DNA of 64,000 nt from Duganella dendranthematis (GTDB taxonomy: Bacteria; Pseudomonadota; Gammaproteobacteria; Burkholderiales; Burkholderiaceae_D), in assembly GCF_012849375.1 (NCBI RefSeq), contig NZ_CP051684.1:4898001-4962000 (forward strand), read 5' to 3'. The notes below the pieces were generated by a model that was not told where the DNA came from, made no database searches, and saw only the letters and a list, made by a program, of their open reading frames with translations. Positions 1 to 8,650 of the stretch are shown piece by piece; the first letter of the stretch is position 1, and each line of letters opens with the position of its first letter. Both the position numbers and the translations under genes were made by a program.

Positions 1-2
1 GC

Positions 3-1514
3 GTGCCGCTGGCCTTCACGCTGGCCGCCGATAAGGCCGCCCACCCGCTGGTGTTCCAGCCCGAAGGCCTGCCGTCCGACGAGGCGCTGGCCTGGAACCT
101 GATGACCTGGGGCCAGTACACTTTCCCTTTCGCGCCGACGGTGGACCGCTACAAGTGGCTGGAGCCGCGCCACATGGTCAACATCTCGGACCGCTGGAAC
201 CGCAGCAAGACCGACGACCTGCAATTCGCCTTCTTCAACGGCGTCGGCTGGGAAAGCTGGGAAAACATCTGGGGCATCTGGAACGGCATCACACCGCGCG
301 ACGGCGAAGCCACCCGCCGCGTCGCCATGCTGGAGCGCAGCTATGCGCGCTTCCTGGTCAGCCCGGACTGGGAGCCGCATTATCCGGCGCGCCAGTACGG
401 TGTGTTCACCAGCCGATGGCCGCTGGCCGACGCCACGCTGTGGACCATCGTCAACCGCAACGAATACGATAGCGACGGCGTGCAGCTGCGCGTGCCGTAC
501 CAAACCGGCGCGCGCTATTTCGACGCTTATCACGGCGTGGAACTGGCGGCCTCGCGTGACGGCGACGGCGTGCTGCTGTCGTTCCCGATTGAAGCGCGCG
601 GTTTTGGCGCGGTGCTAATGACCAACGCCCCGCCGGATGCGTCCACCGTGGCCAGCCTGGAGAAGATGAAGGCAATAACCGCGCGTCCGCTGCGCGACTG
701 GTCCGCCGAGTGGGCCGCCTTGCCGCAGACGCAAACCCCGGTCGCATCCACCAAACCGGCCAGCAGCGCGCCGGCCGGCATGGTCGAGATCCCAGCCGGC
801 CCGTTCGACTTCACCGTGCGCGGGCTGGCGATAGAAGGCGGTAACAGCGTCGGCGTGGATGTGCAGTATGCATGGGAAGATGGCGCGCGCCGCTTCCACC
901 AGCGCAGCATGCAGATGCCGCGTTTCTTCATCGACCGTTACCCTGTCAGCAACGCCCAGTTCAAGGCCTTTGTCGACGCCACCCATTACCATCCGGCCGA
1001 CGACGCCAATTTCCTCCAGCACTGGCAGAACGGCAGCTATCCCGCCGGCTGGGGCAACAAGCCAGTCACCTGGGTCGGCCTGGAGGACGCCCGCGCTTAC
1101 GCCGCCTGGGCCGGCAAGCGGCTGCCGCGTGAATGGGAGTGGCAATACGCCGCCAGTGGCAGCGATGGCCGCGTTTACCCATGGGGCAACGACTGGCGCG
1201 CCGACGCGGCGCCGCAGCCGGCCACCGGCCGCGCTGTGGCCACGCCGGCCGACGTGGATTCCCATCCGCAAGGCGCCAGCCCGTTTGGCGTGCAGGATTT
1301 GGTCGGCAACGTCTGGCAGTGGACCGACGAGTATAGCGACGCCCACACCCGCTTCGCCATCCTGCGCGGCGGCAGTTCCTACCAGCCGCAAGGGTCGATC
1401 TGGTACTTCCCGCAAGCCTACCGCAACGACCAGCACGGCAAGCTCTTGCTAATGGCGCCCGGGCGCGACCGCGCCGCCACCGTCGGTTTCCGCTGCGTAA
1501 CGGACGCCCGCTAG
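3..1514 (+). CDS. SUMF1-domain (FGE-like) protein, 5' end outside the window
   Basis: The frame is open to the left edge, so the N-terminus is probably missing; the first usable codon is GTG at 3. About 503 residues are visible. The first 240 or so form a Trp/Tyr-rich domain I cannot name. From about residue 258 a SUMF1/formylglycine-generating-enzyme fold begins (MVEIPAGPF, then FFIDRYPVSNAQFKAF, GKRLPREWEW, YPWGNDW, GNVWQWTDEY, LRGGS) and it closes with GFRC near the C-terminus. True sulfatase-activating enzymes have a reactive cysteine pair in the stretch before that final motif. Here that stretch reads SIWYFPQAYRND and has no cysteine. I therefore infer a non-FGE member of the superfamily, possibly carbohydrate-binding or a different oxidoreductase, rather than a sulfatase activator. 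The next gene is an unrelated signalling protein on the same strand. Confidence 0.8.
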   Translation: MPLAFTLAADKAAHPLVFQPEGLPSDEALAWNLMTWGQYTFPFAPTVDRYKWLEPRHMVNISDRWNRSKTDDLQFAFFNGVGWESWENIWGIWNGITPRDGEATRRVAMLERSYARFLVSPDWEPHYPARQYGVFTSRWPLADATLWTIVNRNEYDSDGVQLRVPYQTGARYFDAYHGVELAASRDGDGVLLSFPIEARGFGAVLMTNAPPDASTVASLEKMKAITARPLRDWSAEWAALPQTQTPVASTKPASSAPAGMVEIPAGPFDFTVRGLAIEGGNSVGVDVQYAWEDGARRFHQRSMQMPRFFIDRYPVSNAQFKAFVDATHYHPADDANFLQHWQNGSYPAGWGNKPVTWVGLEDARAYAAWAGKRLPREWEWQYAASGSDGRVYPWGNDWRADAAPQPATGRAVATPADVDSHPQGASPFGVQDLVGNVWQWTDEYSDAHTRFAILRGGSSYQPQGSIWYFPQAYRNDQHGKLLLMAPGRDRAATVGFRCVTDAR

Positions 1515-1597
1515 CCGGTCACCGAAAAAGCGTTGCTTTTAGTAAGCCTTTATACTTGTGGTTCCGACGACGACAAAGCTGCTTTTCAGGGTGTTAA

Positions 1598-3334
1598 ATG
1601 AGTACGTTTGATGTATTGACCGGGCTGGCGGACCGCGCCGCCTTCCGCGAGGGCTTGCGCTCCGCGCTGCAACGCGCCTTGCGGGCCAACGCCCAGGTGG
1701 CGCTGGTGTTGATCGATCTGGATGGCTTTCAGACGATTAACGACCTGCACGGCCAGGACAATGGTGACGCGCTGCTGCGCGAAATCGGTCGCCGCCTGCA
1801 GCACTTGGCGCGCGCCGGCGAACTGGTGGCGCGGCTGGGGGCGGACGAATTCGCCATTATCTGTGAGCAGGTGACGGTGCCGGCGGAACTGGCGGCGCTG
1901 GCTGAGCGCATCCAGCTGGCGGTGCAAGCGCCGGCCGCCATTGGCGGCGTGAGCGCCGTGGTCACCGCCAGCATCGGCCTGGCGACGGCCAACGACGCGG
2001 CCGACGAGGACGGCGACCTGTTGTTGAGTTTTGCGGCGACAGCCGTGCAGGCGGCGCGCGCGACCGGCGGCAATGGCTGGCAATTCTTCGACCCGCAAAT
2101 GCATCAGCGCGCCTTGCAGCGCATGGACCTGGCGCACGGCCTGCAGCTGGCGCTGGAGCGCAACGAGCTGGCGCCGCGTTTCCAGCCGATTGTCGACGCC
2201 GGCAGCGGCCGCATCGTCGGCGCCGAGTTGCTGCTGCGCTGGTTTCCGCAGCAGGGCGAGGTGTCGCCGGTGGAATTCATTCCGATTGCCGAGGCCAGCG
2301 GCGCCATCATTCCGATCGGTGCCTGGGTGTTCCGCCAGGCCTGCCTGGCCGAGCGCGACTGGCACCGACGCTGGGGCGCGGCGGCGCCGTATGTGTCGGT
2401 CAACGTCTCGGTGCGTCAGCTGGACGATCCGGCGCTGGCGGACGTGTTCGCCGCCATCCTGGCCGAGACCGGCGCCGACCCGCGCCGCCTGCTGGTGGAA
2501 ATCACCGAGAGCATGCTGATGGCCGATATCGACGCCAAGCTGCGCGTACTGGCGCGCTTCGCCGACATGGGCCTGCGGCTGGCGATGGACGATTTCGGCA
2601 CCGGTTATTCGTCGCTCGGGCAGCTGGCGCGCCTGCCGGTGGATGTGCTGAAGATCGACCGCTCCTTTATCAAGGACATCGCCGAGAGCGGCGAGAGCCG
2701 GGCGGTGGTGGAGGCGGTGGTCGGCCTCGGCCGCGCGCTCGGCCTCAAGCTGGTGGCCGAAGGCGTGGAGACGGCCGCCCAGCAGCTGGAGCTGTGCGGT
2801 TACGGCTGCGACCTGATCCAGGGTTATTATTTCTACCGGCCGATGCCGGCCGGCGAACTGGTGGCGGCGTTCGAGCGGCAGGCGCTCAACGTCGAGCCCG
2901 CCAAGGATACCGGCCTGTACTTCCTGCTGTACGTCAGCGAGGCGGTGGCGCCGCTGTCGCGGCCGCAGCTGGACCAGTTGTTGCAGCGCACCCGCGTCAA
3001 CAACGCCCGCGCCGGCCTGACCGGCTGCCTGCTGTACGAGAACGAGCGCTTCATGCAGATGCTGGAAGGCGAGCACGGCAAGGTGATGGAGACCTTCGAG
3101 CGCATCCGCGCCAGCCACCTGCACGACAATGTGCGGGTGGTGATCCACCAGCGCGCCAAGCGCCGTGTGTTCACCCACTGGAGCATGCTGCTGCCGGACG
3201 ATGCGGCGGCACGCCGCCACGGCCCGGATTTTCGCGGGCGCCAGGTGCAGCCGATGCGTTTTGACGCCATCGCCGGCGATGCCCAAGTCTGCTATGCCTT
3301 TATCACCGCCTATGTGCCGGACGTAAAACACTAG
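1598..3334 (+). CDS. Cyclic-di-GMP protein with GGDEF, EAL and C-terminal BLUF domains
   Basis: 578 residues. The GGDEF domain starts at the N-terminus (DVLTGLADR) and its signature is degenerate: GADEF at 81-85. The EAL domain (about 175-430) carries the phosphodiesterase residues: E210 in ELL, N269 in VNVS, E301 in VEITES, D331-D332 in DDFGTGYSS, K352 in LKIDRSF, E388 in AEGVET, and QGYYFYRP. Residues about 440-530 match a BLUF flavin photoreceptor. Y445, N469, Q487, W528 and M530 have exactly the spacing of AppA Y21, N45, Q63, W104 and M106. I infer a blue-light-regulated c-di-GMP phosphodiesterase; cyclase activity is doubtful. There is no membrane segment, so it is cytoplasmic. Characterised BLUF-EAL proteins (YcgF, BlrP1) have BLUF at the N-terminus, so this order is unusual. 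ATG 1598 follows an AGGGTG-like ribosome site, and a TATACT box lies at 1551-1556 without a clear -35. Confidence 0.93.
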   Translation: MSTFDVLTGLADRAAFREGLRSALQRALRANAQVALVLIDLDGFQTINDLHGQDNGDALLREIGRRLQHLARAGELVARLGADEFAIICEQVTVPAELAALAERIQLAVQAPAAIGGVSAVVTASIGLATANDAADEDGDLLLSFAATAVQAARATGGNGWQFFDPQMHQRALQRMDLAHGLQLALERNELAPRFQPIVDAGSGRIVGAELLLRWFPQQGEVSPVEFIPIAEASGAIIPIGAWVFRQACLAERDWHRRWGAAAPYVSVNVSVRQLDDPALADVFAAILAETGADPRRLLVEITESMLMADIDAKLRVLARFADMGLRLAMDDFGTGYSSLGQLARLPVDVLKIDRSFIKDIAESGESRAVVEAVVGLGRALGLKLVAEGVETAAQQLELCGYGCDLIQGYYFYRPMPAGELVAAFERQALNVEPAKDTGLYFLLYVSEAVAPLSRPQLDQLLQRTRVNNARAGLTGCLLYENERFMQMLEGEHGKVMETFERIRASHLHDNVRVVIHQRAKRRVFTHWSMLLPDDAAARRHGPDFRGRQVQPMRFDAIAGDAQVCYAFITAYVPDVKH

Positions 3335-3358
3335 CCGCGTAAGCCTGGTCTTACGCGG
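3335..3358 (+). terminator. Hairpin directly after the BLUF gene
   Basis: A perfect 9-bp stem (CCGCGTAAG / CTTACGCGG) with a 6-base loop starts at the base after the TAG stop of the GGDEF-EAL-BLUF gene. No T-run follows, so it may be a weak terminator or an mRNA 3'-end stabiliser rather than a classical intrinsic terminator. Confidence 0.5.
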
Positions 3359-3432
3359 ACGCAGCACGCGCCCCGATGCCGGCGGCGGGCGCCCCGCCAC
3401 ATAATGCCTGCTCAGCATACTGGAGGCAGGCG

Positions 3433-4335
3433 ATGACAATCAATTCAGCATTAACCGCGATCGTGGTGCACGGTGGCGCGGGGGCCGGGGCGGAGCACAG
3501 CGATGGCTGTCAGCTGGCCGTCGAGGCTGCCGGTCGCGCGCTGGCGCAAGGCGATGGCGCGCTGGCAGCGGCGATTGCCGCCGTGCTGGTGCTGGAAGAT
3601 GACGACCGTTTCAATGCCGGTACCGGCTCCGCGCTGGGCCTGGACGGCGAGACGGTCGAAATGGACGCCGCGCTGATGGACACGCACGGCACGCTGGCCG
3701 CCGTGGCGGCGCTGCGCTCGGTCAAAAATCCCATCCTGGTGGCGCGCGACGTGGCGCGCACGCCGCATTACCTGCTGGTGGGCGAGGGCGCGCAGCGCTT
3801 TGCGCGGTTGATGGGCCATGCGCCGTATGACGTGATCCCCGAAACTGCGCGCCGCAAGCACGCGGCGCTGCTGGCAAAAATGGATGCCGGACAGCGACCA
3901 ATGGCCGGCGTCGACAACGCCGAGTTTTCCCGCTACTGGAATTACGACAGCGTGCCCACATTGGCCGGCAGCCAGGGCTGCGACACCGTCGGCGCGGTGG
4001 TACGCGACGCCGACGGTCATTTCGCCGTGGCCGGCTCGACCGGCGGTTCGGCGCCATCACTGCTGGGCAGGGTGGGTGACACGCCGCTGGTCGGCTGCGG
4101 CTTTTACGCCGGACCGGCCGGCGCGGTGGCGGCCACCGGCATCGGCGAATACATCATCCGCACCATGCTGGCGCTGCGGGTCTATCACTGGATCGAAGAC
4201 GGCATGGACTTGCACGAGGCGCTGCGCAAAGGCATCGGGCTGGTGCCGCCCGATGCCAATACGGGTCTGATCGCCGTCAGCCAGACGCAGTCCGGCTGGC
4301 ATGCCAACGCCAGCACGCCGACCGCCGAACGCTAG
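3433..4335 (+). CDS. iaaA: Isoaspartyl peptidase / plant-type L-asparaginase (Ntn hydrolase)
   Basis: 300 residues from ATG 3433, chosen because TGGAGGCAG lies just upstream and the family N-terminus (IVVHGGAGAG) follows at once. The family hydrolyses beta-aspartyl peptides and asparagine after autocleavage into two subunits. The cleavage site and nucleophile are Thr185 in GCDTVGAVV, followed by the substrate-binding STGG and GRVGDTPLVGCGFYA motifs. N-terminal landmarks FNAGTGSALGLDGE and MDAALMD are also present. Length is normal for a bacterial IaaA. No signal peptide is visible, so it is cytoplasmic. It is a single gene converging on the PHB depolymerase with 7 bases between them. In E. 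coli iaaA sits with a glutathione importer, which is absent here. Confidence 0.93.
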   Translation: MTINSALTAIVVHGGAGAGAEHSDGCQLAVEAAGRALAQGDGALAAAIAAVLVLEDDDRFNAGTGSALGLDGETVEMDAALMDTHGTLAAVAALRSVKNPILVARDVARTPHYLLVGEGAQRFARLMGHAPYDVIPETARRKHAALLAKMDAGQRPMAGVDNAEFSRYWNYDSVPTLAGSQGCDTVGAVVRDADGHFAVAGSTGGSAPSLLGRVGDTPLVGCGFYAGPAGAVAATGIGEYIIRTMLALRVYHWIEDGMDLHEALRKGIGLVPPDANTGLIAVSQTQSGWHANASTPTAER

Positions 4336-4342
4336 CCTGGCT

Positions 4343-5854
4343 TTACGGGCAACTGCCGATCACATAGTAACCGGTGCTGGTCTGCGCCAGCGTGGTGGTG
4401 ATGAACACGTTATACAGCCCCATGTTCTGGTTGGAGCCTTTGGCCAGCGCGTAGCCCATGCTATAAACTGCGCGCCCGGCCGTCACGTGCGCGTAGTTGC
4501 TGGCGGTGGTCGTGGTGCAGGCGTAGCCCGACTGCGTGGTGGTTGCCGTTACACTGGCCGATGCGGCGCCAGCAGCGCCGGCCGCCGTCAGCGCCCGCAC
4601 CGTGTAGCTGTATGTCGCGCCCGACATCAGGCCGCTGTCGGTGTAGGTGGTGGCGCCGACGGGTGTGCTGTTCACTTTTGCGCCACCCCGGTAGACGTCG
4701 TAGGCCGCCGCGCCGGCGGTGCCGTTCCACGCTAGCGTGACGGAAGTGGTAGTCACACCGGTGACTTGCAGGCCGGTTGGCGCGGGCAGGGCGCTGCCGC
4801 CGCCACCGCCACCGCCACCGCCACCGCCCGTGCCGGCCGCCACGCGATCCACCATGGCCTTGATGGCCGCCATCTGCCGCCCGCTTTTCTTCGCATAATT
4901 GACGTCGTCATAACCCCACCAGTCCCAGCAGCCGTTGGGATTGCCGCTGCTGCTGGGCGCCGTCTGCGGATAAATCAGCACGATGTTATTGTTGTCGGCC
5001 CAGCGGTTGTAGCCGGTGTTGCGGTAATACCTGTCCTGGATTTTGGTCGGGTCTTGCTGGCAGCCGTGCAGCACCACGTGTGCTTTGCACTGCTGGCCGG
5101 CGCCGCAACTGGCGGGCACGTAGGCCCAGCCGCTGGACGCCATGCCGTGGCTGGCCGGACTGGCGATGAACTCGGCCTGATTAAATTCGATAAAGCTGCC
5201 GCTTAGCGTGCCGGTGTTGCGCGCGTTCAGTGGGCCATAGATCCATTTCAGGATCTCGCCGGCCAGGTCGAAGTTGCAGTCGTTGATATAGGGGCTGGCC
5301 TTGACGCTACAGCCACTACCGAAGTCGTCGGTCACCATCGCGTGTTCGGATGCCAGGTTGTTTTTGTAGAAGATGTTGGCGCTGTTGATGTAGTGCTGAT
5401 AGTAGGTGTTGGCCTCGCTCATCACCAGTTGCTTGACAGTGCTGTCGATGCTGCCCGAGTACAGGTAGACGCGCGAGGCGGCGAGGTTGCTGGTGGCGTC
5501 GATGCTGCCTTGGCTAGCCCAGCTGTTGGTGGTGCTGATCAGCGTGCTGGTGGCCGGCTTGCTGGCGCTGGTGGCGGCCATGCAGGGGCCGGTTGCGGTG
5601 ACCACGGAACCTTGGGCGCAGTCGAACGGGCCGCCGGCGACGATGCCGGCGCCGGCGCGGAAAGTGGCGGAATACGCCACATGCAATTGCACCGCCATGA
5701 AGCCGCCGGACGATAGGCCGGAGACCGAGATCAGCGCTGGATCGATGTTGTAAGAGGGTAGCGATACCGGGGCGGCGGAAGCGCCAAACGCGGCCCCCGT
5801 CAACGTGCAAAGAAGGACCTGTCGGATACGCAACTGACGGACGAAAGTAGCCAT
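4343..5854 (-). CDS. Secreted poly(3-hydroxybutyrate) depolymerase, type-2 catalytic domain
   Basis: 503 residues from ATG 5854, which follows a strong AGGAGA site; the frame also runs further upstream without support. A signal peptide covers about residues 1-27 (cleavage near ASA/AP). The lipase box GLSSG (Ser48) is close to the N-terminus and the LHGCQQD oxyanion motif comes late; this order defines the type-2 catalytic domain of extracellular PHA depolymerases. A run of 11 glycines (about 342-353) leads to a fibronectin type III linker (about 355-440). It ends in a C-terminal domain (ACTTTTASNYAHVTAGRA, NMGLYN, YYVIGSCP) of the kind used for polymer binding. Role: secreted esterase that degrades environmental PHB to oligomers. 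It stands alone, with no uptake genes next to it. Confidence 0.93.
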   Translation of the reverse strand: MATFVRQLRIRQVLLCTLTGAAFGASAAPVSLPSYNIDPALISVSGLSSGGFMAVQLHVAYSATFRAGAGIVAGGPFDCAQGSVVTATGPCMAATSASKPATSTLISTTNSWASQGSIDATSNLAASRVYLYSGSIDSTVKQLVMSEANTYYQHYINSANIFYKNNLASEHAMVTDDFGSGCSVKASPYINDCNFDLAGEILKWIYGPLNARNTGTLSGSFIEFNQAEFIASPASHGMASSGWAYVPASCGAGQQCKAHVVLHGCQQDPTKIQDRYYRNTGYNRWADNNNIVLIYPQTAPSSSGNPNGCWDWWGYDDVNYAKKSGRQMAAIKAMVDRVAAGTGGGGGGGGGGGSALPAPTGLQVTGVTTTSVTLAWNGTAGAAAYDVYRGGAKVNSTPVGATTYTDSGLMSGATYSYTVRALTAAGAAGAASASVTATTTQSGYACTTTTASNYAHVTAGRAVYSMGYALAKGSNQNMGLYNVFITTTLAQTSTGYYVIGSCP

Positions 5855-6061
5855 ATTGAAGTCTCCTGTTATCGGTGTTGACCGCGCCGGTGAACGCGGG
5901 AACGTGATGGTAATGCCAAAATTACGGAGTGGCGCGGGGCTGGTAGTTCTACTGTCTCGCGCACGCAAATGGCTGAGTTGCCGTGGCATGGTGCGTCCGC
6001 GTACAGTGCCTGAGTCCGCGCAGCGGCTATGCTTTGACGATCATCTTTTAATGGATTGCCC

Positions 6062-8575
6062 ATGTCTTCCGACTTTGACGGCTACGTCCGCGTGCGCGGC
6101 GCGCGTGAACACAATTTGCAAAATGTGGACGTCGATATCCCGCGCAATGCGCTGGTGGTGTTCACCGGCGTGTCCGGCTCGGGCAAGTCGTCGCTGGCGT
6201 TCGGCACGCTGTACGCGGAGGCGCAACGGCGTTATCTGGAATCGGTGTCGCCGTATGCACGGCGGCTGTTCCACCAGATGCCGGTACCGGAAGTCGACGC
6301 CATCGATGGCTTGCCGCCGGCGGTCGCCTTGCAGCAGCAGCGCGGCACGCCGACCACGCGTTCGTCGGTGGGTAGCGTCAGCACCTTGTCGAATTCGCTG
6401 CGCATGCTGTATTCTCGCGCCGGCGATTATCCGGCGGGTCAGGAGCTGCTGTATGCGGAATCGTTTTCTCCCAACACGCCGCAGGGCGCCTGTCCGCAAT
6501 GTCACGGCCTGGGCCGCGTCTATGAGGCCACCGAAAAATCGATGGTGCCGGATGACACCCTGACCATCCGCGAGCGCGCGGTGGCCGCCTGGCCGACCGC
6601 CTGGCATGGGCAGAATCTGCGCGATATCCTGGTCACGCTGGGCTACGATGTCGATACGCCGTGGCGCGAGTTGCCGAAGAAAGTCCGCGACTGGATACTG
6701 TTTACCGACGAGCAGCCAACGGTGCCGGTGTACGCCGGCCTGACGCCGGCCGAGACCAAGCGCGCGCTCAAGCGTAAGGAAACGCCGAGCTATCAGGGCA
6801 CCTTCACCGGCGCGCGCAAGTATGTGTTGCAGACTTTTGCCGGTACCGAGAGCGCGTTGATGAAAAAGCGCGTGGCGCAGTACTTAGTCAGCATGGCCTG
6901 TCCGACCTGCGAGGGCAAGCGGTTGCGCCAGGAAGCGCTGTCGGTCACGTTTGCCGGACACGACATCACGGAGATTTCGCGGCTGTCGCTGCGCCAGCTG
7001 GCGCAGTTGTTGCAGCCGTATGCGGCCGGGAAGCCGCCGGCGCGCAAGGGCAAACAGTCGCCGGAAAAAGTGGTGGTGACGCAGCGGATTGCCGCCGACC
7101 TGCTGGCGCGGCTGGAAGTAATGCTCGACCTGGGCCTCGGCTATCTGAATCTGGAACGCGGCACGCCGACCTTATCGCCGGGCGAATTGCAGCGGTTGCG
7201 GCTAGCCACGCAGGTGCGCTCCAGCCTGTTCGGCGTGGTGTATGTGCTGGACGAGCCGTCAGCCGGGCTTCATCCGGCCGATACCGAAGCGCTGTTGCGC
7301 GCGCTGGACCGGCTGAAGGCGGCCGGCAATTCCCTGTTCGTGGTCGAGCATGCGCTGGATGTGATCCGCCATGCCGACTGGATTATCGATGTCGGCCCGA
7401 AGGCGGGGCAGCACGGCGGCAAGGTGCTATACAGCGGCAAGCCGGATGGGCTGAAAACGGTGAAGGAGTCGCGCACCGCGCATTACCTGTTTGGCGCGGC
7501 TGAGCGTACTGCGCGCGATCCGCGCCAGCCGAGCGGCTGGCTGCAACTGCGCGGCGTGGTGCGCAACAATTTGCGTGGGCTGGATGCCGATTTTCCCTTG
7601 GGCGTGCTGGCCACCGTCAGCGGCGTCTCCGGTTCCGGCAAATCCAGCCTGGTCAGCCAGGCGCTGATCCAGCTGGTGCAGGCGCAGCTGGGCCAGCCGG
7701 TGGCCGCCGAGCCGGTCGAATCGACAGAGGAACTGCTGGATGCGGCCGAGCCGGGCGAGCTGAAAGGGCATATCGCCGGCGGCATGGAGCAGCTGCGACG
7801 GCTGGTGCAGGTGGACCAGAAACCGATTGGCCGCACGCCGCGCTCCAATCTCGCGACTTATACCGGCCTGTTTGATCACGTGCGCAAGCTGTTTGCCGGC
7901 ACGCGCGCGGCCAAGGCCAAGCATTATGACGCTGGCCGTTTCTCGTTCAACGTCGCCAAGGGCCGTTGCCCGCATTGTTCCGGCGAGGGTTTCGTCATGG
8001 TCGAGTTGCTGTTTCTGCCCAGCGTGTACGCGCCGTGCCCGGAATGCGACGGCGCGCGCTACAACCCGCAAACGCTGGCGGTGCGCTACCGTGACCACAA
8101 TATCGCCGAGGTGCTGGCGCTGACGGTGGACGCGGCGTGGGAATTCTTTGAAGACGTGCCGCCGCTGCACCACGCGCTCGATGTGTTGCGCGCCGTCGGC
8201 CTCGGCTATCTGCGGCTGGGGCAGCCGGCCACCGAGCTGTCGGGCGGCGAGGCGCAGCGCATCAAGCTGGCGACCGAACTGCAACGCGCCAGCCGGGGCG
8301 ACACCTTGTACGTGCTGGACGAGCCGACCACCGGCCTGCATCCGTCCGACATTGACCTGCTGCTGGCGCAACTGCACAAGCTGGTGGATGCCGGCAACAG
8401 TGTGATCGTGGTCGAGCACAATATGCAGGTGCTGGCCGACAGCGACTGGTTGATTGACGTCGGCCCCGGCGCCGGCGAGGAGGGCGGCAATATCGTCGCC
8501 AGCGGTGCGCCGGCCGAGGTGGCACGTCACAAGAGCAGCCGCACCGCGCCATATCTGCGCCGCGCCATGTCTTGA
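6062..8575 (+). CDS. UvrA-like ABC ATPase lacking the UvrB-binding domain (UvrA2 type)
   Basis: 837 residues from ATG 6062; an in-frame TTG at 6056 is possible, and neither has a clear ribosome site. Two ABC modules are visible: GVSGSGKSS near residue 38 and again near 520, signatures [12 protein letters not shown] and [12 protein letters not shown], and Walker B regions [11 protein letters not shown] and [11 protein letters not shown]. Zinc-type cysteine pairs occur at [26 protein letters not shown] and CPECDGARY. Canonical UvrA is about 940 residues. Here the stretch between [20 protein letters not shown] and the first CPQC motif is only about 30 residues, so the UvrB-binding domain and the first UvrA zinc motif are missing. 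This fits UvrA2-type paralogues linked to DNA-damaging drug tolerance. It should not support normal UvrABC repair by itself. Confidence 0.9.
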   Translation: MSSDFDGYVRVRGAREHNLQNVDVDIPRNALVVFTGVSGSGKSSLAFGTLYAEAQRRYLESVSPYARRLFHQMPVPEVDAIDGLPPAVALQQQRGTPTTRSSVGSVSTLSNSLRMLYSRAGDYPAGQELLYAESFSPNTPQGACPQCHGLGRVYEATEKSMVPDDTLTIRERAVAAWPTAWHGQNLRDILVTLGYDVDTPWRELPKKVRDWILFTDEQPTVPVYAGLTPAETKRALKRKETPSYQGTFTGARKYVLQTFAGTESALMKKRVAQYLVSMACPTCEGKRLRQEALSVTFAGHDITEISRLSLRQLAQLLQPYAAGKPPARKGKQSPEKVVVTQRIAADLLARLEVMLDLGLGYLNLERGTPTLSPGELQRLRLATQVRSSLFGVVYVLDEPSAGLHPADTEALLRALDRLKAAGNSLFVVEHALDVIRHADWIIDVGPKAGQHGGKVLYSGKPDGLKTVKESRTAHYLFGAAERTARDPRQPSGWLQLRGVVRNNLRGLDADFPLGVLATVSGVSGSGKSSLVSQALIQLVQAQLGQPVAAEPVESTEELLDAAEPGELKGHIAGGMEQLRRLVQVDQKPIGRTPRSNLATYTGLFDHVRKLFAGTRAAKAKHYDAGRFSFNVAKGRCPHCSGEGFVMVELLFLPSVYAPCPECDGARYNPQTLAVRYRDHNIAEVLALTVDAAWEFFEDVPPLHHALDVLRAVGLGYLRLGQPATELSGGEAQRIKLATELQRASRGDTLYVLDEPTTGLHPSDIDLLLAQLHKLVDAGNSVIVVEHNMQVLADSDWLIDVGPGAGEEGGNIVASGAPAEVARHKSSRTAPYLRRAMS

Positions 8576-8650
8576 GCGCCGTCTTGGTACGCTGGCGTAC
8601 AGCTTGCCCGCCAGCCGTATCGCACACTATCTTTTTTTGGAGGATAGCGG

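Noticed and set aside
1586..3439. 617-residue minus-strand ORF opposite the GGDEF-EAL-BLUF gene
   Set aside because: It is His/Arg/Gln-rich shadow translation of a clearly real gene on the plus strand.
4801..4830. Short tandem CCACCG repeat
   Set aside because: It encodes the poly-glycine linker of the PHB depolymerase and is not a separate element.
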